Below are positions 45,475 to 53,504 of a stretch of 64,000 nt of DNA, one piece after another. Source of the DNA: Marine Group I thaumarchaeote (GTDB lineage Archaea > Thermoproteota > Nitrososphaeria > Nitrososphaerales > Nitrosopumilaceae). The notes under the pieces are model-generated. The model had not been told where the DNA came from and made no database searches. It worked only from the letters and a program-made list of their open reading frames with translations. The first letter of the stretch is position 1. Each line of letters begins with the position of its first letter. The position numbers and the translations under genes are program-made. The stretch is from assembly GCA_013390905.1 (NCBI GenBank), contig JACATG010000001.1:248001-312000 (forward strand). Direction: 5' to 3'.

Positions 45475-46188
45475 GTGATTGCTTCAATACTATTAAGTAG
45501 CGGTTCAGAACTGAATGATGCCCAAGATACATCCCCTGAAGTTGTTGCACCACTAGTACAAGATGAACCAATATCTATAATTGATAAACTAAAATTTACA
45601 GATAAATCCGTTCTAGTTGTTGCACCACTATTAACAGCAAATGCTTATCGTTATCAAGGGTTTTATGATACTTTTAGGGGAGATTGTGATGAATCATGTC
45701 TTTCTTTACAACTTGATACAAAAATTCGGTTTGGCTATACATCAAGTAATAATGCACTAGTATATTTTAACAATTTGGGAATCCCATTAATTGATGATTA
45801 CACAGCTTCTTTGAATCCTGAAATTTTTAGCCAATATAAGAAAATTATAATGTTACATAATGAATATGTAACAATAGAATTCTATGAAGCAATCATAAAT
45901 CATCCAAATGTGTACTTCATGTATCCAAATGCCCTATACGCAGAGATTGACCTTACTGATGGAGTGATGACTTTGATTAAAGGAAAAGGGTACCCGAAAG
46001 ATGATCCGCCACCAACAGTAAACGCTTTTGATTGGGAGTTTGAAAATACTCATCCTGACGAATATGATTTAGAGTGTATTGATTTCAAGTGGAAAAAAAT
46101 TGGAAATGGGTATCAACTTAATTGTTATCCTGAGGTTGTGATATTTGAGAAGACTGAAATTATGGACTTTATTTTTGAGGACCGTTAA
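45475..46188 (+). CDS. Exported protein of unknown function, N-terminus uncertain
   Basis: From GTG 45475 this is a 237-aa protein with a soluble domain containing VLVVAPLLTANAYRYQGFYD and paired Cys in GDCDESC. The same frame stays open upstream to 45412 and reads KKILLLVGISIVVIASILL, a signal-peptide core, but contains no ATG, GTG or TTG. An ATG at 45393 begins a second frame (MGGKKIEAS). A frameshift near 45440 or a rare start would join them. The function is unknown. Confidence 0.55.
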   Translation: MIASILLSSGSELNDAQDTSPEVVAPLVQDEPISIIDKLKFTDKSVLVVAPLLTANAYRYQGFYDTFRGDCDESCLSLQLDTKIRFGYTSSNNALVYFNNLGIPLIDDYTASLNPEIFSQYKKIIMLHNEYVTIEFYEAIINHPNVYFMYPNALYAEIDLTDGVMTLIKGKGYPKDDPPPTVNAFDWEFENTHPDEYDLECIDFKWKKIGNGYQLNCYPEVVIFEKTEIMDFIFEDR

Positions 46189-46423
46189 TAATGATGGTTC
46201 TTGGAGGAATTTACACCATTCCTTCAATACTGGTATAGCCCGTGCCTTCTATTAATGGTAAAATTCCGAATCACATTAAATATATTAGATCATTACTTGT
46301 TTTCAAATAGACTGTGGTGGGCAACATGCCTAAAATCCGGAACAGTAACTCCAGTTCCAATGACATTTGCCATTCTTCCATCACAGTCAATTAATTTGAA
46401 TGAAAATGAAACCCTCAAAATAT
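46189..46423. other. Intergenic stretch with no supported gene
   Basis: Short open frames occur on both strands, but none has a good start or a recognisable family. One minus-strand frame of about 48 codons (about 46295-46441) reads like a protein (IDCDGRMANVIGTG) but overlaps the next gene. Confidence 0.3.
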
Positions 46424-46621
46424 ATGCCAAAAATCGAAACTTTTGACGGTACTAGCTTTTGGAAAAATGCTTACGCTCATCAACGTGGTAAATTGTTAAA
46501 AAAAGTCAATGTTCCAGAAGATCAAATTATTATACTTGTTAACAAAAAGTACACAGAACTCCCTGCTGCTCTAAAATATGAAATTGAAACAAGTGGACTA
46601 GACAAAAAAGAACTACAATAA
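46424..46621 (+). CDS. Small basic protein, function unknown
   Basis: This 65-aa protein begins MPKIETFDGTSFWKNAYAHQ and has a basic middle (RGKLLKKVNVPEDQ). The ATG at 46424 is preferred to 46400, whose extra residues are unlike the rest. It lies 39 nt before the tRNA-binding protein gene and may share its transcript. Confidence 0.5.
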   Translation: MPKIETFDGTSFWKNAYAHQRGKLLKKVNVPEDQIIILVNKKYTELPAALKYEIETSGLDKKELQ

Positions 46622-46660
46622 ATTCGAAATTCATTTTAACTGGAAAAATCAGGGTTTGTT

Positions 46661-46990
46661 ATGTCAAATGTGTCGTATGATGATTTTGCAAAATTAGACA
46701 TTAGAGTTGCAAAAATTATTGCAGCTGAATCAATTGAAGGAAAATCTAGAATTATCAAAGGAAGGATTGATTTGGGAAATGATGATCTACGGGATGTGAT
46801 TATCGGTGGTGCTCAATACTATCAACCTGAAGATATGATTGGAAAAACTGTTATTGTCATTACAAATCTGGAACCAAAAAAGATGGCAGGTGTTGAATCT
46901 AATGCAATGTTATTGGCTGCTGATGTTGGCGATAAACCATTTTGGTTGACAGTAAATGAAAATGTTCCTTTAGGAAGTCCTATTAAATAG
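46661..46990 (+). CDS. tRNA-binding OB-fold protein (CsaA/MetRS-beta-like)
   Basis: This 109-aa protein is a single tRNA-binding domain: FAKLDIRVAKIIAAESIEG at residues 9-27 and VIVITNLEPKKMAGVESNAMLL near 65-86. This is the pattern of the MetRS C-terminal dimerisation domain and CsaA. It may be an accessory tRNA-binding subunit of methionyl-tRNA synthetase, which in archaea is often separate. It is convergent with the first TBP gene. Confidence 0.85.
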   Translation: MSNVSYDDFAKLDIRVAKIIAAESIEGKSRIIKGRIDLGNDDLRDVIIGGAQYYQPEDMIGKTVIVITNLEPKKMAGVESNAMLLAADVGDKPFWLTVNENVPLGSPIK

Positions 46991-46995
46991 GACTA

Positions 46996-47553
46996 TTAAT
47001 AAATCATTAATTCTTTTTCTTCTAATAATGCATGTAAGTTGTTTACAGACCTATAAACATCTGACTCTTTTTTAGCACCCGTACAAACAAGTTTTCCTGA
47101 GGAAAATAATAAAATCACTGTCTTTGGGTCTAACATTCGATGGATGAGCCCTGGAAATTGTTCTGGTTCATACATACTTCTTGGTAATGTTCTTGCTGCT
47201 TGTTCCAGATGGATTTTGCCACCTAGATTAATTGAAGCTACAATGTTTTGAATTGTCACAGTAGCGTCTTTTTTTACTGGAATTCCTCCCTTACGAAGTT
47301 TTTGTACGACTGTCTTTACTGCCTTTCTTGCCAAATCTGGAGATTTAGAACCTGTACACACCATTTTACCTGAGGTGAAAATTAATGTTGCAGTTTTTGG
47401 AGTCTTTAATCTAAAAACTAAGCCAGGAAAATTATCAGGATGATATTCTACACCTGAAAAAGTTCTGGTGATTTCATTCAAGTCCATCTTCTGATATACA
47501 TCTGCTGAAGCTACTACGTTTTCTATGCTTACAATAGGTTTTGTTTGTGGCAT
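46996..47553 (-). CDS. tbp: TATA-box-binding protein (copy 1)
   Basis: This 185-aa saddle protein has the two pseudo-symmetric TBP repeats: NVVASADVYQKMDL to SGKMVCTGSKS in the first, NIVASINLGGKIHLE to SGKLVCTGAKK in the second. PEQFPGLIHRMLDPK is the family's best-known stretch. It positions TFB and RNA polymerase at TATA boxes. A second copy is at 50748-51308 and differs at about 41 of 185 positions by eye. Confidence 0.96.
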   Translation of the reverse strand: MPQTKPIVSIENVVASADVYQKMDLNEITRTFSGVEYHPDNFPGLVFRLKTPKTATLIFTSGKMVCTGSKSPDLARKAVKTVVQKLRKGGIPVKKDATVTIQNIVASINLGGKIHLEQAARTLPRSMYEPEQFPGLIHRMLDPKTVILLFSSGKLVCTGAKKESDVYRSVNNLHALLEEKELMIY

Positions 47554-47645
47554 ATTTGGTTTTTTCTCTCTAAATTATAATAAAAACACTGCCATTATTT
47601 TGCTTTGCGAAGACTTGAACGAATGATTTAATTTAGATCTGACAA

Positions 47646-48779
47646 ATGTTGAGTTTAGTGAATTTTACAAATTTTGATTTTGATCAACTGTTTGCGATGA
47701 GTGATGACACAAATCCAATAATGATGCTCATCTGGATAATTCCGATAATTCTCTTTGTGTTTTATGGACAACGAATTCAATTGTACATTACTTCTGGTGA
47801 AATCAAAAAAGGAATTAAAAAACTCTATGGCTTTAAAGTAGAATCAAGAAAAGAACTAATTGATTATGTCACAAAAACTTTGAAACCTACAGACGATCCA
47901 ACAAAAAAAATCGACCGATTTTTGGATTATTTTACTATTATGCCAGTTGACATGGATCCTAATGGCATAGTTGACAAAGTAAGGCATACGGTTAGGTCAA
48001 GAGAAGATTATACTCGAGAACATGTAAAATCACTTTTCCCAGAAATTAGTGATTTTGAATTAACTAAAATACAAACTATACTTGAAATAGCTTCTTCATT
48101 ACAAATGATTTACAAAATAATTAATCACATGTTTTTAACTGCAAAAAAACAAAACAACTATCCGCTAATTTTACCTTTGCAGATGATTCTTCCTTTTGTA
48201 ATGGAGCAAGCGGAGGCAATGAAAGAAGCAATTCCTGCATTTAAAGCAGGACAACCTGTTGGAGATGGAATTGGTTCAATGGTTGTTGGAAAAATGATGT
48301 TGGAATGTGAAAAAGAAATAGTTGCATTTCAAACTGTTCTTGCAAAAACTGAATTTGAGACTAGGACATTGTTTCTTTTAAAAGCTGAAGGACCAAGTTC
48401 TACTGTAGGACGGCTTGCTGATGCATTAGAAACAATTGTTTCTAGTAACAAACTTGATGCAATAATTATGATTGATGCTGCATTAAAAATGGAAGGTGAA
48501 GATTCAGCATCTATTGCCCAAGGTTTCGGCGCAGCAATTGGTGGAATTGGAGTTGAGCGATTTCAAATTGAAGCAATTGCAACTAAAAATAACATCCCAG
48601 TCTTTTCTATAGTGGTTAAACAATCGGTTAAGGAATCAATAACCTTGATGACAAAAGAAATTGCTAATCAAGCTGATGATGTGCGTTCACAAGTTTATGA
48701 AATGATTCAAGAAAGTACCAAACAGGGTCAGTCTGTGGTGATAATTGGCGTAGGTAATACTGCTGGAGTGCTTCAATGA
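47646..48779 (+). CDS. DUF1512 family archaeal membrane protein
   Basis: This 377-aa protein fits archaeal DUF1512. One N-terminal membrane helix (MLIWIIPIILFVFY) is followed by a soluble domain with YFTIMPVDMDPNGIVDK near residue 98, the long helical LPLQMILPFVMEQAEAM, and IIMIDAALKMEGEDS with AAIGGIGVERF near 295. The function is unknown; the C-terminal half looks like a nucleotide- or ligand-binding fold. It is divergent from TBP copy 1. Confidence 0.8.
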   Translation: MLSLVNFTNFDFDQLFAMSDDTNPIMMLIWIIPIILFVFYGQRIQLYITSGEIKKGIKKLYGFKVESRKELIDYVTKTLKPTDDPTKKIDRFLDYFTIMPVDMDPNGIVDKVRHTVRSREDYTREHVKSLFPEISDFELTKIQTILEIASSLQMIYKIINHMFLTAKKQNNYPLILPLQMILPFVMEQAEAMKEAIPAFKAGQPVGDGIGSMVVGKMMLECEKEIVAFQTVLAKTEFETRTLFLLKAEGPSSTVGRLADALETIVSSNKLDAIIMIDAALKMEGEDSASIAQGFGAAIGGIGVERFQIEAIATKNNIPVFSIVVKQSVKESITLMTKEIANQADDVRSQVYEMIQESTKQGQSVVIIGVGNTAGVLQ

Positions 48780-48958
48780 TGTTCTCTAAGAAAAAAATTA
48801 CCACTGCATACACTGTTGAGAAATGTACAAAATGTGGAATGTTAAGAAAAAGAAAATTTGCCGAAGGTGATGTTTTATTTACCGAATCTTCAAAATGTAC
48901 TTCATGTGATGGAATGACAAATATTGAAAAAATATTTGGTGAAACTATTGAGCAATAG
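48776..48958 (+). CDS. 60-aa zinc-ribbon protein
   Basis: This 60-aa protein has CTKC near residue 17 and CTSC near 41, the layout of a zinc ribbon. Its ATG overlaps the stop of the DUF1512 gene (ATGATG at 48776-48781), so it is translationally coupled and may work with that protein. Confidence 0.65.
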   Translation: MMFSKKKITTAYTVEKCTKCGMLRKRKFAEGDVLFTESSKCTSCDGMTNIEKIFGETIEQ

Positions 48959-49841
48959 TTGTTATCGTCACTCCATTTTCATTTGGAATGAATGTATGTT
49001 CAGCTTGAGCAACTCTTTGCTCATTTACTTCAATAAGAATAGGATAAGCTTGCACCGCTTTTTTCTTAATCAAAATTCCTAGTAATTCTCTTGCTCTCTT
49101 TTCTTCCCATTCTTTTGTGATCCATCTTAACGCAAACGGTAGCATGTTAAAATTCTTCCAAATAAAATCAAGTAATCTATCTGCTTCAGAATCTTTTGTT
49201 TTCTTTCGTGAATTTATGGCAAAAATATTTTTTATTTGCCCGTTTCTGACAAACCCTCCGCCTTGTTCTGTTGTTACAAATGGCTCACATGCATAAGCAG
49301 AATTCTCTGAAAGCGAAAATCCTCCAATTGACCAAATATTTGGAATAGATCTTCCAGCATGTATTGTGTATTGTTCTAATGAATGTCCACTAAGATTTGC
49401 AATTGGTTTGAATCCCCTTTGTTTAATTGTAGATTCTATAGTGCGTCCAATGTCACTGACCTTTATTCCTGTTTTTATCATAGACATTGCATTCCGTAAT
49501 GCTTCTTCCGCTGCTTGAACTAATCCATCAAATTGGGCATCATAACAAACAGTTACTGCCGTATCTGCAATGTAGCCGTTAATCTGTACACCCAGATCAA
49601 TTTTTACCAAGTCCGTATCTTTGATTGTAATTGGATCATTTGGTTCTGCAGTATAATGAGCTGCAACTTCATTAATACTAGTATTCACTGGAAATGCACA
49701 TTTTGCCCCTCTTTTTTTAATCTTCTCTTCAACTTGTTCACAAATTTCATAAACTGTTTTTCCAATCCAGTCTTTCACTCTGACTACTTCTCTTACTTCA
49801 GCAGCAATCTTTCCTGCTTTGACATAATCCTCAATTTGCAC
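48945..49841 (-). CDS. map: Methionine aminopeptidase, type II
   Basis: This 298-aa enzyme removes N-terminal methionine. The metal ligands lie in DLGVQINGYIADTAV (two Asp), GHSLEQY (His), EPFVT (Glu) and the C-terminal AEHTF (Glu). The region between about residues 205 and 265 is the type II insertion found in archaea and eukaryotes. It overlaps the convergent zinc-ribbon gene by 14 nt. Confidence 0.94.
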   Translation of the reverse strand: MQIEDYVKAGKIAAEVREVVRVKDWIGKTVYEICEQVEEKIKKRGAKCAFPVNTSINEVAAHYTAEPNDPITIKDTDLVKIDLGVQINGYIADTAVTVCYDAQFDGLVQAAEEALRNAMSMIKTGIKVSDIGRTIESTIKQRGFKPIANLSGHSLEQYTIHAGRSIPNIWSIGGFSLSENSAYACEPFVTTEQGGGFVRNGQIKNIFAINSRKKTKDSEADRLLDFIWKNFNMLPFALRWITKEWEEKRARELLGILIKKKAVQAYPILIEVNEQRVAQAEHTFIPNENGVTITTIAQ

Positions 49842-50179
49842 ATTTTTGATCTTTTGAGTGCCTTTAAAATGATTATCTGAAGACTTGACTTAGCTTTGAG
49901 TATCCACAACGTTTTCTATTTTGTATAATTTTTCTAGTACTTTTGGCTCTTTTCTCGGTTCACAATTAATTAAAACAAAAGTTTTGAACGTAACATTAGT
50001 AGCAAATTATCAAATTTTTCTTTTGTGATTAGATTAGGCCAAAACAAGTCTAAAATCATATAATTTTTAAGGCTAAATGAACAAAAGCTTTACGTAGTGC
50101 TTCAGCAAAAAAAGGTTCTAAAAGTAACAAGAAACGTTAGAATTTATTTTCCATTGAATGTTTATGGCATTGATGAAAA
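49842..50179. other. Spacer holding an Lrp-domain relic and a possible leader peptide
   Basis: This 338-nt spacer carries two items listed separately: a minus-strand relic (49890-50006) and a short plus-strand frame (50097-50186). The rest, including AT-rich TATA-like sequence near 50058-50068, holds no supported gene. Confidence 0.5.
49890..50006 (-). pseudogene. Lrp/AsnC ligand-binding (RAM) domain relic
   Basis: A 38-residue frame with no start codon reads TFKTFVLINCEPRKEPKVL, then EKLYKIENVVDTQS and a stop. That is the first strand and helix of an AsnC/RAM domain (FVLINC ... IENVVDT). The remaining 40 or so residues and the HTH are missing. It looks like a decaying gene. Confidence 0.5.
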
Positions 50180-50186
50180 ATGTTAA
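50097..50186 (+). CDS. Possible 29-aa leader peptide before the kinase gene
   Basis: A GTG at 50097 opens a 29-aa basic frame (LQQKKVLKVTRNVRIYF) that ends by overlapping the kinase ATG by 7 nt. A TATA-like AT-rich stretch lies about 30-38 nt upstream. It may be a translated leader or simply chance. Confidence 0.3.
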   Translation: MLQQKKVLKVTRNVRIYFPLNVYGIDEKC

Positions 50187-50671
50187 CAACAATCTTAGTT
50201 GGCTCAAGCGGAAGCGGAAAGTCAACCCATGCCAAGACCTTAGGTCAGGTAATTTGTTCTACAGACAAATATGTCGAAGAACAGGCAAGAATACTTGGAG
50301 TAAGTTACGATAAAGCATTCCAGATGTTACAGTCAATCGGTATATTTAAGAAATTTACCAAGTACTTTTACGAGGACATCGATTACTGTATAAGAAACAA
50401 CAAGGATTTTGTGATTGACAGAACTAACCTGAGCTCTGAAATGAGGTGCAGTCTTATTTTGAAACTCAGGGGAATGGCAAGAAAATATGGAAAAATAATC
50501 ATCATCAAAGGAGTGTACTTTGTTACTCCGAAGAATGTTATTTTGCAAAGATTGGAACATAGAAAGAATATTGAAAACAAATCAATCTCTGTAATGCTTG
50601 TCGAGGAACAAATCAAAAAATATGAACTACCCACAATCGAAGAAGGATTTGATTACTTGATCAAAAAATAA
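50180..50671 (+). CDS. P-loop kinase resembling phage polynucleotide 5'-kinase
   Basis: This 163-aa protein has Walker A GSSGSGKST near residue 8, CSTDKYVE for the catalytic Asp, and FVIDRTNLSSEMR near 75, which matches the DTNL-type motif of T4 polynucleotide kinase. LQRLEHRK supplies the lid arginine. T4 Pnk-type kinases add phosphate to RNA or DNA 5'-OH ends. No phosphatase or ligase lies beside it. Its richer, less AT-biased codons near the start differ from neighbours, hinting at transfer. Confidence 0.7.
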   Translation: MLTTILVGSSGSGKSTHAKTLGQVICSTDKYVEEQARILGVSYDKAFQMLQSIGIFKKFTKYFYEDIDYCIRNNKDFVIDRTNLSSEMRCSLILKLRGMARKYGKIIIIKGVYFVTPKNVILQRLEHRKNIENKSISVMLVEEQIKKYELPTIEEGFDYLIKK

Positions 50672-50747
50672 TATCTATTCAGACCAATTTGTATTGTACT
50701 TTCTGTAATGATCTTGTAAACTGCTGTACTAATATTAGATAGTATAA

Positions 50748-51308
50748 CTAATCGTACATCATCAAGTCTTTTTCTTCAAGCAGATTATGAAGACTATGCA
50801 CTGAGCGATACACATCTGATTCTGTCTTGGCACCAGTACAGACTAGTTTACCTGATGCAAAAACCAAAATTACTGTTTTAGGATCAAGCATTCTGTGAAT
50901 TAATCCTGGAAATTGTTCAGGTTCATACATACTTCGAGGTAATGATCGTGCAGCTTTTTCAAGATGAACCTTTCCTCCAAGGTTTATTGAGGATACGATG
51001 TTTTGAACAGTTACAACTGCATCTTTTTTGATTTTAATTCCTCCTTTTCTTAATTTTTTAACTACAATATTTACCGCCTTTACAGCAAGTTCCTCTGATT
51101 TTGAACCAGTACATACCATTTTACCTGTACTAAAAATTAGAGTTGCAGTCTTTGGATTTTTCAGTCTAAATACTAATCCTGGAAATTGTTCAGGGTGATA
51201 TTCAGTGTCTGGGAATTTTTTTGTAATTTCATATAGATCTAATTTCTGATCAACTGATGCAGACGCTACAACATTTACAATTTCAATTATGGGTTTAGTA
51301 ACTGCCAA
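50748..51308 (-). CDS. tbp: TATA-box-binding protein (copy 2)
   Basis: This 186-aa protein is a complete TBP with both repeats (NVVASASVDQKLDL to SGKLVCTGAKT) and PEQFPGLIHRMLDPK. It matches copy 1 at about 78% of positions by eye. Differences cluster in the first repeat (about 25 of 41), while the second repeat is nearly constant. The paralogues may recognise different promoters or partners. Confidence 0.95.
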   Translation of the reverse strand: MAVTKPIIEIVNVVASASVDQKLDLYEITKKFPDTEYHPEQFPGLVFRLKNPKTATLIFSTGKMVCTGSKSEELAVKAVNIVVKKLRKGGIKIKKDAVVTVQNIVSSINLGGKVHLEKAARSLPRSMYEPEQFPGLIHRMLDPKTVILVFASGKLVCTGAKTESDVYRSVHSLHNLLEEKDLMMYD

Positions 51309-51344
51309 CGAGAATTAAGTTAAAGAAACCACATTTAAAGAGAT

Positions 51345-51455
51345 TTAAAACGGATTCATAAACTGATTCAATGAAATTACATTGCTTTCCTTAGTACTTT
51401 GATTCTCAATATTTGACAGATATTGTTCCCTTGTTAGTTCTTCAATGTAGAACAT
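51345..51455 (-). CDS. Possible 36-aa peptide upstream of TBP copy 2
   Basis: An ATG at 51455 frames a 36-residue peptide (MFYIEELTREQYLSNIENQ and a polar tail) ending 36 nt before the TBP start on the same strand. The frame stays open upstream with hydrophobic codons. There is no family match, so it is tentative. Confidence 0.25.
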   Translation of the reverse strand: MFYIEELTREQYLSNIENQSTKESNVISLNQFMNPF

Positions 51456-51558
51456 TATTACAATTTGTACGATTTGACCTAATTTAGCAAGTATAAGTAA
51501 AAAAATTTGAATAATTCATATCTGTGAAGCTTAAATTGGGCAACTTTTAGGATTTACT

Positions 51559-51635
51559 GGGATCGTGGTCTAGCTTGGTATGATTCTGCGTTTGGGACGC
51601 AGAGGTCGCGCGTTCGAATCTCGCCGATCCCACCA
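51559..51635 (+). tRNA. tRNA-Pro (anticodon TGG)
   Basis: The cloverleaf has acceptor GGGATCG/CGATCCC, anticodon stem CTGCG/CGCAG around TTTGGGA (anticodon TGG at 51593-51595), T loop TTCGAAT, discriminator A and an encoded CCA at 51633-51635. The T stem GCGCG/CTCGC contains one C-U mismatch (51611 with 51621). Confidence 0.93.
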
Positions 51636-51780
51636 CTAATCATTATCTTATTATCAAATTGTTACACAGTGCTACTGCCGAGCAATGAAGAAGAGTTAGA
51701 GTAATGATTTTGAAATGAAGTAAACTAATTGGTTCTGAGCTCCGGCATGTTTTTATCAATTCTATGATGTCTAGATTTAA

Positions 51781-52014
51781 TTGAAATTTGAAAGACGAGA
51801 TATACTTTTGATTGTGGGGCTTTTGCTTTTTATGATTGGCTTGACGCCCTTTACGGGACTTTTTTATGCTGTTATTATAGTAATAATCATGTATTTTGGA
51901 ATTAAAGTGTACGTAGGAAAGAGAAAACAATCAATTGAAAGAGATGTGGGAGAAGGAATCTGCATGGAATGCGGCTCTAAAATTATCAATAAGAAATGCC
52001 CAAATTGTAATTAG
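51781..52014 (+). CDS. Membrane-anchored zinc-ribbon protein
   Basis: This 77-aa protein has two membrane helices (LLIVGLLLFMIGLTPF and YAVIIVIIMYFGIKVYV) followed by a C-terminal zinc ribbon (CMECGSKII ... CPNC). The TTG at 51781 is the only reasonable start. Such proteins may sit at the inner membrane face and recruit a partner. It is followed at once by a kinase relic. Confidence 0.6.
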   Translation: MKFERRDILLIVGLLLFMIGLTPFTGLFYAVIIVIIMYFGIKVYVGKRKQSIERDVGEGICMECGSKIINKKCPNCN

Positions 52015-52023
52015 TATGTGTAG

Positions 52024-52215
52024 TTAGTTTCAGAGGCATTAATTTTTGATTCACTTTTTAGAACAAAGGCTTCAGGTACTGGACTGGGCTTGCCATTTTG
52101 CAAAAAAATTATAGAACAACATAAAGGAACTATATCTGTCTCAAGTAATCCAACTACTTTTACAATCAAGTTACCTACAAATGATCTAACTATGATCAAA
52201 TTACCTGTAAATTGA
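52024..52215 (+). pseudogene. Histidine-kinase ATPase C-terminal relic
   Basis: Without any start codon, this frame reads EALIFDSLFRTKASGTGLGL, then PFCKKIIEQHKG and TTFTIKLP. That is the F box and G2 box of a HATPase_c domain, the end of a sensor histidine kinase. The sensor, HisKA and N-box regions are absent, so it is the 3' stub of a lost two-component gene. Confidence 0.7.
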
Positions 52216-52249
52216 TAAAAAATGTCACGGTAATACATTAACATTTCTG

Positions 52250-52260
52250 ATTTTTATATC
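52250..52260 (+). promoter_or_regulatory. TATA box of the wHTH gene at 52282
   Basis: ATTTTTATATC lies about 26 nt before ATG 52282, fitting a leaderless archaeal transcript. It argues against the TTG at 52264 as start. Confidence 0.5.
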
Positions 52261-52281
52261 CTATTGACCACACTCTACGGT

Positions 52282-53190
52282 ATGCCTTCATCACCTCAAA
52301 ATGGTATTTTTGGAAATTTACAAGCATACAAGTTTCATATTAGACCTACTGCACAGCGCCTTTTCGGGGACTCCTCTCAAATCAAAAAAACAAATCATCA
52401 ACAAAATGTACAACATTTACTTCGAATTTTAATGCTAAGTGGAACTGGAACCACTTGGGATATGGCAAAAATAATGGTTCAAAATGATATTTCAAAGGTA
52501 AGAACTAGAGAAAAGAATTACCGAAGATTGTTAATTGGACGAGTTGATAGAGGAAAATCTTCTGAAGGGATATTGCAATCAGGATTGGTGGTAAAAGACG
52601 GTAAGAGCTTTAAGCGAGCTCCTGCTGATAAATACCGCCTTTCATTACATGGAATACTGTATTCTTTGGATGTCTTGAGACCAACTAATAATGAAATTGA
52701 TATATTATCTTCAAAATATTCACATATTCTTCCAAAGGTTTTTGGTAAATGGAATTATCTGAAACCAATTATTGGAAAAGATCTTTACAATTTGAAAATT
52801 TTAGCAAAAGGTGAGTTATTAGATGATCAAAAAAGTGCTGAATTTTCTAGTTCTCCTTTTCACGAGTTGATGCTTTTCTTTACTATGAAATATAGTAAAA
52901 ATCTTGCAAGTATTTCAGAACATGATTTAGCTGATCAAATTTCATTCTGGTTTTACACTAGCTTGTTATATAATTCAAAATTACATCTAGATAAAAGAAA
53001 AAGAACATTGGGAGTAAAAAGACTCATGCAAATTTTTCAAGATGATGAAGATCTAGCAAAGTGGTATGTATCATTTTTTAACGAAACTAAAGCATTCTAT
53101 AAAGAAGGCCTTCAAATTCTAAATCTGACTACAATCTTCCCAAAAAATATTCAGAGTTGGTCAAAACATTCTCATTCATCAACTAAGTAA
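52282..53190 (+). CDS. Winged-helix-like protein of unknown function
   Basis: This 302-aa protein begins MPSSPQNGIFGNLQAYKF. Residues about 40-125 look like a winged helix (QHLLRILMLSGTGTTWDMAK, the recognition region KVRTREKNYRRLL, and a wing around SGLVVKDGKSFKRA). The rest is helical with no known domain. It could be a DNA-binding regulator. ATG 52282 is supported by the TATA box spacing. Confidence 0.6.
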   Translation: MPSSPQNGIFGNLQAYKFHIRPTAQRLFGDSSQIKKTNHQQNVQHLLRILMLSGTGTTWDMAKIMVQNDISKVRTREKNYRRLLIGRVDRGKSSEGILQSGLVVKDGKSFKRAPADKYRLSLHGILYSLDVLRPTNNEIDILSSKYSHILPKVFGKWNYLKPIIGKDLYNLKILAKGELLDDQKSAEFSSSPFHELMLFFTMKYSKNLASISEHDLADQISFWFYTSLLYNSKLHLDKRKRTLGVKRLMQIFQDDEDLAKWYVSFFNETKAFYKEGLQILNLTTIFPKNIQSWSKHSHSSTK

Positions 53191-53504
53191 ATTCAGAGAA
53201 CATATCTTCCAATGACTCTAATGAAATAGGCTTTCTTACAGGTTTAGAAATACCTAATAGTTCAATTTTAATTCAGTTCATTCACGATTTTTTATTCTAT
53301 AAGTTCATCCAACGTTGGTTTGTATGAAATTTGTCCACTCCAGAATGATTCCTACGGATCTCATATAAGCCAAAAAACACCTATTTTACGCATGAACAAT
53401 ACCCGTAGAGTTGGATTTCTGAGGTCAACTTTAACAATAAGCTCAACTTTTCCTCAATTTCATTCTAAAATGACTCCTTTAGTCAAACAAATAAGGAAAC
53501 AGCA
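53191..53504. other. Spacer of 314 nt, no convincing gene
   Basis: The plus-strand frame at 53320-53508 has unusual composition and no family. On the minus strand, short pieces such as ISKPVRKPISLESLEDMF and FWSGQISYKPTLDELIE read like protein but are separated by stops and lack starts, so a decayed gene is possible. Confidence 0.35.

Noticed and set aside
46295-46441. Minus-strand frame with protein-like text (IDCDGRMANVIGTG)
   Set aside because: It overlaps the better-supported gene at 46424, has no good start and no family match.
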